A stretch of 64,000 bases of DNA, taken from Streptomyces sp. NRRL F-5630 (lineage in GTDB: Bacteria; Actinomycetota; Actinomycetes; Streptomycetales; Streptomycetaceae). The DNA lies in the NCBI RefSeq assembly GCF_000719475.1, contig NZ_JOGO01000019.1:1-64000 (forward strand). The letters are read 5' to 3'. The notes beneath the pieces are model-generated. The model did not search any database and was not told the DNA's origin. It was given only the letters and a program-made list of their open reading frames with translations. Positions 53,206 to 59,938 of the stretch are shown here, one piece after another (the stretch's first letter is position 1; the number at the start of each line of letters is the position of its first letter). A program made the position numbers and the translations under genes.

Positions 53206-54174
53206 TCAGCCGGTGGCGACGACCGCCGAGATGGTCCGCTTGAGCCCTTCCTCCCAGTCCACGGAGGGCTGCCAGCGGAGCAGTTCGCGCGCGAGCGTGG
53301 TGTCGGGCCTGCGCCGCGCGGGATCGTCCACGGGGCGCTCGACGAAGGTGATTCGCGAGGTGGAACCGGTGAGCTGGAGAATCTTCTCGGCGATCTCCAG
53401 GACGCTCACCTCCTCCCCGCCGCCGATGTTCACGGGCCGCACCGCGCGGCTCGCCGCGACCAGGAGCACTCCGTCCAGCGTGTCGTCGACGAAGCACAGC
53501 GAGCGCGTCTGCGTACCGTCCCCCGCGACGGTCAGCGGTTCCCCGGCGAGCGCCTGCGCGATGAACGTGGGCACGACCCGTCCGTCGTGACCGCGCATCC
53601 GCGGCCCGTACGTGTTGAAGAGCCGCACGATGCCCGTGTCCGTGCCGTGCGTCGCGGCGTGCGCCGTGACGAGGGCCTCGGCGAACCGCTTCGACTCGTC
53701 GTAGACGCTGCGCGGGCCCACCGGGTTGACGTTGCCCCAGTAGTCCTCCCGCTGCGGGTGCACGAGCGGGTCCCCGTACACCTCCGACGTCGAGGCGAGC
53801 ACGAAGCGCGCGCCGTCCCGGGCCGCGAGATCGAGCGCGTGCCGAGTGCCCGCGCTGCCCACCTCCAGGGTTTCGAGCGGGTGGCGCAGGTAGTCGGCGG
53901 GCGAGGCGGGGCACGCGAAGTGCAGGACGAGGTCGTAGGGGCCGGCGAGCCGCTCCACGCACTCCGCCCGCGACACATCGCACTCCACGAAACGGAAGCC
54001 CGCCCGTTGCTCCAGGTGGGCGATGTTCTCGCGGCTGCCGGAGAGGAGGTTGTCGGCACAGTCGACGAGGAGGCCCGCGTCCAGCAGGCGTTCGCACAGG
54101 TGCGAGCCGAGAAAGCCGGCACCACCGGTCACGACCGCACGCCGCCAGTCGCCTCGGGCCGGTGTCGAGGACAT
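53206..54174 (-). CDS. UDP-glucuronate decarboxylase-like (UDP-xylose synthase) SDR
   Basis: A 322-residue extended SDR. It has GGAGFLG at 17-23 for NAD, Y158-x3-K162, and the decarboxylase-type segments HFACPASPADYLRHP, ASTSEVYGDPLVHPQ and YWGNVNPVG, which are much closer to UDP-xylose synthase than to ADP-heptose epimerase. The product is therefore likely UDP-xylose, though related 4-epimerases cannot be excluded. AAGGGG lies 6 bases before the ATG. First gene of the operon, divergent from the pyruvyltransferase-like gene. I saw no separate HldD-like epimerase. Confidence 0.85.
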   Translation of the reverse strand: MSSTPARGDWRRAVVTGGAGFLGSHLCERLLDAGLLVDCADNLLSGSRENIAHLEQRAGFRFVECDVSRAECVERLAGPYDLVLHFACPASPADYLRHPLETLEVGSAGTRHALDLAARDGARFVLASTSEVYGDPLVHPQREDYWGNVNPVGPRSVYDESKRFAEALVTAHAATHGTDTGIVRLFNTYGPRMRGHDGRVVPTFIAQALAGEPLTVAGDGTQTRSLCFVDDTLDGVLLVAASRAVRPVNIGGGEEVSVLEIAEKILQLTGSTSRITFVERPVDDPARRRPDTTLARELLRWQPSVDWEEGLKRTISAVVATG

Positions 54175-54454
54175 CGCGCCCCCCTTTCTGAGGGTTCTGG
54201 CTCTGACCACCCGGTGGGTGTCCCGGCCACACGCCTTGGCATGTGGGGATCTTCCGTGGGGAAGTCCGGGGATGCGCGAGAGCCGATCGCGCACCACCAC
54301 CGCCCGTGAGCGGATGCCACCTCGTCCACCATGCGCCGACGACGGCTCGCCCGCACCATGAGAGGAGCCGTGCCCCGTACCCGCTGCCCGGGGCCGCAGG
54401 CGCGCGCCCGCCGCCCGGGCCCCGCCGCTGCCCCGCCCTCACAGACCCGGACAG

Positions 54455-55384
54455 GTGCCCGTGGACACTCCCGACCGCCTCGTCGCGGCGCTCCGCGCCC
54501 ACCCCGAAGGCCCCGGCACGGTGCTGCTCACCGGCTGGTTCAGCTTCCTGGACGGTGAGGCCACGGCCGGTGACCTGCTCGCCCGTACCGCTGTCGCCCG
54601 CGCGCTCGACAGGGCGCGGATCGCACACGACACGGCGTGGAGCGCGGGCTTCGCACCCGGCGCGCGCACGCTCGACGAGGCGGACCCGGCGGCGTACCGC
54701 CACGTCGTCTTCGTGTGCGGTCCCCTGCACGGTCCGCAGGTCCTCGGCCTGCACCGCCGCTACGCGCACTGCGTCCGCATCGCCGTCAACGTCAGCGTCA
54801 TCGATCCCGGCGCCCCCGCCACCACGGGCTTCCACCTCGTCCTCGCCCGCGACGGCGGCACCGGCCCGCCCCGCCCCGACCTCGCCGCTCTGGCCCCCGC
54901 CGGGCCGCCCCCACCGCTCGTCGCCGTCGTGCTCACGGGGGGCCAGGGGGAGTACGGGGAGCAACGCGGCCACGCCGGCGTGAGCGCGGCGCTCACCGGC
55001 TGGCTCGGCGCGAAGGACTGCGCGCGCCTGCCCGCCGACACGCGGCTCGCGCACGACGACTGGCGGCTGTGCGCGAGCCCGGAGCAGTTCCTCGCCCTCG
55101 TGGGACGCTGCGACCTCGTCGTCACGACCCGGCTGCACGGACTCGTCCTCGCGTTGCGCTCCGGAGTGCCCGCGCTCGCCGTGGACCCGGTGCGCGGCGG
55201 CGGGGCGAAGCTCAGCGCCCAGGCGCGCGCCTTGCGCTGGCCCGCGCTCGTACCCGCCGAGGAGGCCCGCCCCGACGTGCTCGACCGCTGGTGGGACTGG
55301 TGCCTCGACGGGCGCGGGCGCGCGGCGGCCCGGCGCCGCGCCGCGCTCCAGGCCCGCGCCCGCGCGGCTCAGCTCGCCGGGTAG
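54455..55384 (+). CDS. Polysaccharide pyruvyl transferase-like protein
   Basis: A 309-residue protein. The central and C-terminal segments LVVTTRLHGLVLALRSGVPALAVD (about 225-250) are the polysaccharide pyruvyl transferase pattern. Such enzymes add pyruvate ketals to glycans. GTG at 54455 is a plausible start after a poor ribosome site. It is transcribed away from the heptose operon across a 280-base spacer and could modify the same glycan. Its 3' end overlaps the convergent flavodoxin-like gene by 16 bases. Confidence 0.75.
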   Translation: MPVDTPDRLVAALRAHPEGPGTVLLTGWFSFLDGEATAGDLLARTAVARALDRARIAHDTAWSAGFAPGARTLDEADPAAYRHVVFVCGPLHGPQVLGLHRRYAHCVRIAVNVSVIDPGAPATTGFHLVLARDGGTGPPRPDLAALAPAGPPPPLVAVVLTGGQGEYGEQRGHAGVSAALTGWLGAKDCARLPADTRLAHDDWRLCASPEQFLALVGRCDLVVTTRLHGLVLALRSGVPALAVDPVRGGGAKLSAQARALRWPALVPAEEARPDVLDRWWDWCLDGRGRAAARRRAALQARARAAQLAG

Positions 55385-55968
55385 GGGTGGTCGCGCAGCA
55401 GCCCGGCCAGGTGGTGCGCGTTGACCGCGAGCGTGCGCGTCGTGGAGGCCACCGACTCGGGGGTCTCCGCCAAGTCCTGGTAGTCGGTGCCGTGCTGCGC
55501 CTCGCCCACCCAGTAGGTCACGGCGCCCGGCGGCAGCGAGAAGCCCACGTCGTCGAGCGCCTGGAACAGGTCCGCGCTCACCTTGTGGGCCCCGTCCTCG
55601 TTGCCGACGACGGCGACGAGACCCACCTTCCCGTACGTGAGCAGCCGCCCCTCCTCGTCGCTCTCGGACAGTTCCGCGTCCAGGCGCTCCAGGACCCGCT
55701 GGCACAGGCTGGAGGGGTGCCCGAGCCAGATCGGCGTCGCGAGCAGCAGGATGTCCGCGCCGAGCACCTTCTCGCGCAGCGCCGGCCACGCGTCCCCCTC
55801 ACCCATGTCCAGGCCCACCCCGGGCCGCACGTCGTGATCGGCGACCCGCACCACCTCCGTCTCCACGCCGAGCCGCTTCAGCTCCGCCATCACCTGCTCG
55901 GCGAGCAGGTGACTGCTGGAGCGCTTCGGGGACGGGTTGAGAGTGCAGACGAGACCGAGCGCGCGCAT
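55369..55968 (-). CDS. Flavodoxin-fold NAD(P)H-dependent FMN reductase-like protein
   Basis: A 199-residue flavodoxin-like oxidoreductase. The N-terminal LNPSPKRSSSHLLAEQV is a phosphate-binding FMN loop, and ADILLLATPIWLGHPSSLCQRVLERLD follows the flavin site. It may reduce quinones or flavins. ATG at 55968 has GGGAGCA 6 bases upstream; the long frame before it is low in coding quality. Convergent with the pyruvyltransferase-like gene (16-base overlap). Confidence 0.85.
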   Translation of the reverse strand: MRALGLVCTLNPSPKRSSSHLLAEQVMAELKRLGVETEVVRVADHDVRPGVGLDMGEGDAWPALREKVLGADILLLATPIWLGHPSSLCQRVLERLDAELSESDEEGRLLTYGKVGLVAVVGNEDGAHKVSADLFQALDDVGFSLPPGAVTYWVGEAQHGTDYQDLAETPESVASTTRTLAVNAHHLAGLLRDHPYPAS

Positions 55969-56222
55969 GGATTGCTCCCTGGGACGGTGGTGGTACGGGC
56001 ACGGAAGCCCGAAGGGGAAGGGAAGGCCGTACGGGAAGGAAAGGCCGTACGCGCCTGAGTAACCCGGCGGCCCGGCCGACGCGCGCCACCGCGCCGGTCC
56101 GTAACCCGCCCGGCCCGGAATCCGCCACCCTTTCTTTTGCATGGCCCGACCGCGCGGGGGCACACTCGGACGTGAGGTCAGGCAGCGGCCGTAACAGGAA
56201 CACCCGTTCACGGAGGAGTTCC

Positions 56223-56681
56223 ATGAGGACGATCATGCCCGCTGACACCACCCCCACCGACGCCGTGCTCGTCGTGCCCTTCGACGGCCTCGTCGACCTC
56301 GACAACGAGGAGGAGACCGAGACCGCGCTGTTCAGGACGCTCGACCGCGTCGCGGCGCGCCTCGTGGTGGTGCACATACGGTCGCGGATCGTCACCCCGC
56401 AGGCCCTGCGCGTCCTGCTGCGCGCCCGCACCCGTGCGGGCGAGCGCGGCACCGTGCTCTGCGTCGCCGCGCCCTTCCCGGTCGCCCGTCGCGTCCTGCA
56501 CCTCACCGGGCTCGCCCGTCGGCTGCGCCTCGCCGCGACCGTGACGGGAGCCGTGCGCCGCGCCTCGGGAGGCGGTGCCTGCGCGCACCTCGCGACGCTG
56601 CCGGCGCAGCGCGCGGGCGAGGAGAAGGGTTCCGCGAGCCGCCGCGGCGGGCGGCGCACCCCGCGCTCGAACCCGAACTGA
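56223..56681 (+). CDS. STAS-domain-like protein (anti-sigma antagonist type)
   Basis: A 152-residue protein. About residues 12-100 resemble a STAS fold (VVPFDGLVDLDNEEE, LVVVHIRSRIVTPQALRVLL, VAAPFPVARRVLHLTGLA). In SpoIIAA-type antagonists a Ser or Thr in a DxS motif is phosphorylated; here the corresponding segment is RSRIVT, which differs, so kinase control is uncertain. A basic tail ends the protein. GGAGGAG precedes the ATG closely. Could act with SigB/F/G-type sigma factors such as the one at 38503. Confidence 0.65.
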   Translation: MRTIMPADTTPTDAVLVVPFDGLVDLDNEEETETALFRTLDRVAARLVVVHIRSRIVTPQALRVLLRARTRAGERGTVLCVAAPFPVARRVLHLTGLARRLRLAATVTGAVRRASGGGACAHLATLPAQRAGEEKGSASRRGGRRTPRSNPN

Positions 56682-56724
56682 ACCGCTGGACCACCCCCAC
56701 GCAGAGACACCGAAAGGCACCACC

Positions 56725-57603
56725 ATGCCCGAAGGCAGCTCGCGCGAGCCCCGCGCCCCCGAACCCGAGTTCCCGCAGCAGTCGCAGGAGCACCCGGGCC
56801 GCACCGACGAAATGGACCCGCCGCCCGACCACGGCGAGCACTCCTACCGCGGCAGCGGCCTCCTCACCGACCGCAAGACCCTCGTGACCGGCGGCGACTC
56901 GGGGATCGGCCGCGCCGTCGCGCTCGCCTTCGCCCGCGAGGGAGCCGATGTGCTCTTCACGCACCTCCCGGAGGAGGGCGAGGAGGCCGCGCGGACGGCG
57001 CACCTCGTCAAGGAAGCGGGCCGTACCGCGATCCCCGTGCCCTGCGACATCCGCGACGAGGAGCAGTGCGTCCGCCTCGTGGAGCGCGCCCGCGACGAGT
57101 TCGGGCACCTCGACGTACTCGTCAACAACGCCGCGTACCAGATGGCGCAGTCCGAGAGCATCGAGGGGATCAGCACCGAGCAGTTCGACCGCGTGCTGCG
57201 CACCAACCTCTACGGCATGTTCTGGATCACCAAGAACGCGCTGCCGCTGCTCCCCGAGGGCGGTGTCGTCCTCAACACGACGTCCGTGCAGGCGTACCAG
57301 CCGAGCCCGCACCTGCTCGACTACGCCATGACGAAGGCCGCGATCGTCAACTTCACCCAGAACCTCGCCCAGTTCCTCGCGGAGCGCCGCATCCGCGTCA
57401 ACGCGGTCGCCCCCGGCCCGGTGTGGACGCCGCTCATCCCCTCGACGCTCCCCGACACCGCGAGCTTCGGCGAGCAGTCCCCGCTCGGCCGCCCCGCGCA
57501 GCCCGCCGAAATCGCCCCCGCCTACGTCTTCCTCGCCTCGCCGCAGGCGCGCTACATCACCGGCGAGATCCTCAACGCGACCGGGGGGACGCCTCTGCCC
57601 TGA
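56725..57603 (+). CDS. SDR-family oxidoreductase (general-stress YhdF/YhxC-like)
   Basis: A 292-residue classical SDR with an N-terminal 45-residue polar extension. Cofactor motif TGGDSGIGRA (about 55-65), NNAA, and catalytic Ser/Tyr-x3-Lys in TTSVQAYQ...YAMTKAA. The extension and sequence pattern resemble SDRs induced in bacterial general stress. Substrate unknown. It lies 43 bases after the STAS gene and 45 bases before the zinc dehydrogenase, so the three may be co-transcribed. Confidence 0.87.
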   Translation: MPEGSSREPRAPEPEFPQQSQEHPGRTDEMDPPPDHGEHSYRGSGLLTDRKTLVTGGDSGIGRAVALAFAREGADVLFTHLPEEGEEAARTAHLVKEAGRTAIPVPCDIRDEEQCVRLVERARDEFGHLDVLVNNAAYQMAQSESIEGISTEQFDRVLRTNLYGMFWITKNALPLLPEGGVVLNTTSVQAYQPSPHLLDYAMTKAAIVNFTQNLAQFLAERRIRVNAVAPGPVWTPLIPSTLPDTASFGEQSPLGRPAQPAEIAPAYVFLASPQARYITGEILNATGGTPLP

Positions 57604-57648
57604 GCACGGACACCCCCTTCCCGCACCCTCCGAGGAGAAGAGAACCCC

Positions 57649-58833
57649 ATGCGCGCACTCACCTGGCAAGGCCGCCGCGACGTGTCCGTCGAGACCGTCC
57701 CCGACCCGGAGATCACCCAGCCGGACGACATCGTCATCCGCGTCACCTCGACCGGCATCTGCGGCTCCGACCTGCACCTGTACGAAGTTCTCGGCCCCTT
57801 CCTCGCGCCCGGCGACATCCTGGGCCACGAGCCGATGGGCATCGTCGAGGAGGTCGGCCCCGGTGTCACGGAGGTCGCGCCCGGGGACCGCGTCGTGATC
57901 CCGTTCAACGTCTCGTGCGGTACGTGCTTCATGTGCCGCCAGGGACTCCACTCGCAGTGCGAGACGACGCAGGTGCACGAGTACGGGACCGGCGCCTCGC
58001 TCTTCGGCTACACGAAGCTGTACGGGCAGGTGCCCGGCGGTCAGGCCGAGTACCTGCGCGTGCCCTTCGGCAACACACTGCCGGTCAAGGTGCCGCACGG
58101 CCCGCCCGACGACCGCTTCGTCTACCTCTCCGATGTCCTGCCGACCGCCTGGCAGGCCGTCGCCTACGCGGACGTCCCGCGCGGCGGCTCCGTCCTCGTG
58201 CTCGGCCTCGGACCCATCGGCGACATGGCGACCCGCGTCGCACAGCACCAGGGAGCCGGTCTCGTCATCGGCGTCGACCTCGTGCCCGAACGCCTCGCGC
58301 GCGCGTCGGGGCACGGGGTGCACGCGCTCGACCTGCGCGACCACGAGAAGGACCTCGCCGAAGCGGTGCGCGAGCTGACCGGCGGGCGCGGCCCGGACGC
58401 CGTGATCGACGCGGTCGGCATGGAGGCGCACGGGAACCCGGTGCCGAAGGCGGCCCAGTGGGCGACCGCGCTGCTGCCCGACGCCGTCGCCGAGCCGTTC
58501 ATGGAGAAGGCGGGCGTCGACCGTCTCGCGGCGCTCTACTCGGCGATCGACCTCGTGCGGCGCGGCGGCACGGTCTCCCTGTCGGGCGTCTACGGCGGCG
58601 CCAAGGACCCGCTGCCGATGCTCCAGATGTTCGACAAGCAACTCCAGTTCCGCATGGGGCAGGCGAACGTCTGGCGCTGGGTCCCCGACATCCTTCCGCT
58701 GCTCACCGACGAGGACCCCCTCGGCGTCGACACCTTCGCGACCCACCACCTCCCGCTGGAGCAGGCTCCCGCCGCGTACGCCACCTTCCAGGCCAAGGAG
58801 GACGGCATGATCAAGACGCTCCTGCGGCCGTGA
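57649..58833 (+). CDS. Zinc-dependent alcohol/formaldehyde dehydrogenase
   Basis: A 394-residue medium-chain dehydrogenase. Catalytic zinc ligands are Cys38 (GICGSD) and His60-Glu61 (GHEPMG). The structural zinc loop has Cys90, Cys93, Cys96 and Cys104. The NAD motif GLGPIGDMA is near 184. The long central insertion resembles glutathione-independent formaldehyde dehydrogenases. GAGGAGAAGAG precedes the ATG. Probably co-transcribed with the SDR. Confidence 0.88.
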   Translation: MRALTWQGRRDVSVETVPDPEITQPDDIVIRVTSTGICGSDLHLYEVLGPFLAPGDILGHEPMGIVEEVGPGVTEVAPGDRVVIPFNVSCGTCFMCRQGLHSQCETTQVHEYGTGASLFGYTKLYGQVPGGQAEYLRVPFGNTLPVKVPHGPPDDRFVYLSDVLPTAWQAVAYADVPRGGSVLVLGLGPIGDMATRVAQHQGAGLVIGVDLVPERLARASGHGVHALDLRDHEKDLAEAVRELTGGRGPDAVIDAVGMEAHGNPVPKAAQWATALLPDAVAEPFMEKAGVDRLAALYSAIDLVRRGGTVSLSGVYGGAKDPLPMLQMFDKQLQFRMGQANVWRWVPDILPLLTDEDPLGVDTFATHHLPLEQAPAAYATFQAKEDGMIKTLLRP

Positions 58834-58849
58834 GCACACCGTCTCCCGG

Positions 58850-58893
58850 CCGGTCCCCGGCTCCTGCACTGGACGTGCGTGGGCCGGGGCCGG
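58850..58893 (+). terminator. GC-rich hairpin after the dehydrogenase gene
   Basis: CCGGTCCCCGGC (58850-58861) pairs with GCCGGGGCCGG (58883-58893) with a single bulged T and a 21-base loop. It starts 17 bases after the stop codon. Moderate support; no T-run. Confidence 0.55.
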
Positions 58894-59058
58894 TGCGGCG
58901 GGAGATATCGCCCGTGCTGCGGTACCTCGTGCGGGGGTGAAGGCCGTCCTCGGCTATGACGGCCCGAGCGATCGCGGGCGCCGCGCCCGCTCCGGTCGCC
59001 CGGCCCGCCGCTCACTCCGGCCACCCCGCCGCTCCGCACGAGCCGTAACCTGGAGCGC

Positions 59059-59709
59059 ATGTCAGCCATCCGTCTCCTCGTGCTGGGCGCCGTGCGCCGC
59101 CATGGGCGGGCCCACGGCTACCAGGTGCGCAACGACCTGGAGTACTGGGGCGCCCACGAGTGGTCCAGCGCCAAGCCCGGGTCGATCTACCACGCCCTGA
59201 AGCAACTGGCCAAGCAGGGGCTGCTCCACGCGCACGAGAGCGCCCCCTCCACGGCGGGCGGTCCGCCGAGGACCGAGTACGAGATGACGGCGGAGGGCAC
59301 GGAGGAGTACTTCCGGCTGCTCCGCGAGTCGTTGACCGCGTACGACCAGAAGCCGGACGTGCTCGCGGCGGCGCTCGGCTTCCTCGTCGACCTGGAGCGT
59401 GCCGAGGCGCTGGACCTGTTGCGCGAGCGGGTGCGGGCCATCCGGGAGTGGCGGCAGACCGTCACCGAGTACTACGCGCCGCAGGACGGCGCCGGGCAGT
59501 TCGGGCACATCGGTGAGCTCATGAACCTCTGGGTGCACTCGGCGGACGCGGGTGCCGAGTGGACGGACGGGCTGATCCGGCGCCTGGAGGAGGGGGCGTA
59601 CACCTTCGCCGACGAGGGCGACCCGTTCGCCGGGGTGCGGGCGGTGCTCGCAGACGGCGAGCCGAACCCGTACGCGACCGGGGAGCGACACCCGCAGGAC
59701 GAGCGCTGA
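59059..59709 (+). CDS. PadR-family transcriptional regulator
   Basis: A 216-residue regulator. The winged-helix N-terminus (RLLVLGAVRRHGRAHGYQVRNDL, PGSIYHALKQLAKQGLL) is the PadR signature. The C-terminal half (about 95-185) is helical, as in the virulence-activator-alpha group. PadR proteins often repress neighbours in response to small phenolic or toxic molecules. It could regulate itself, the zinc dehydrogenase upstream or the helicase operon; the palindrome 100 bases downstream does not look like the ATGT-N8-ACAT motif typical of PadR. Confidence 0.9.
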   Translation: MSAIRLLVLGAVRRHGRAHGYQVRNDLEYWGAHEWSSAKPGSIYHALKQLAKQGLLHAHESAPSTAGGPPRTEYEMTAEGTEEYFRLLRESLTAYDQKPDVLAAALGFLVDLERAEALDLLRERVRAIREWRQTVTEYYAPQDGAGQFGHIGELMNLWVHSADAGAEWTDGLIRRLEEGAYTFADEGDPFAGVRAVLADGEPNPYATGERHPQDER

Positions 59710-59808
59710 CGGGCGAGCGTCGGCGCACCCGCAGGACGGGCGTCGGCGCGTCTACGGGACAAGCGTCCGCGCACCCGCGTGAAAAGCCAAGGACGCACGA
59801 GGCTCGCT

Positions 59809-59847
59809 TTAGTCAAGTTTGACTAATGAGCGGAACGGGTCTAGCTT
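59809..59847 (+). promoter_or_regulatory. Housekeeping promoter overlapped by a perfect 18-bp palindrome
   Basis: TTAGTCAA-GT-TTGACTAA at 59809-59826 is an inverted repeat with 8-base arms and a 2-base centre. Its right arm contains TTGACT (59819-59824), followed after exactly 17 bases by TAGCTT (59842-59847), a good -35/-10 pair for the main sigma factor. A bound repressor would block the -35. The helicase ATG is 92 bases further downstream. The palindrome resembles MarR-type operators. Upstream (59710-59790) there are imperfect GCGTCGGCGCACCC-like repeats. Confidence 0.7.
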
Positions 59848-59938
59848 GCGCCAATCCGGTCGGCGGAGACCGGTCCCGCTCGTCGGCCCGCCTGGACCGG
59901 CCGACCGGTGACGGGGCGTAGGGAACAGGGGGATCACG

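Noticed and set aside
51455..55789. A 1444-codon open frame running through the carbamoyltransferase
   Set aside because: Only the part from 53092 encodes the enzyme; the rest is Arg/Gly/Pro-rich out-of-frame sequence over the UXS-like and pyruvyltransferase-like genes.
59710..59790. Tandem repeats after the PadR gene as a possible CRISPR or minisatellite
   Set aside because: The copies are short, imperfect and irregularly spaced; no array structure.
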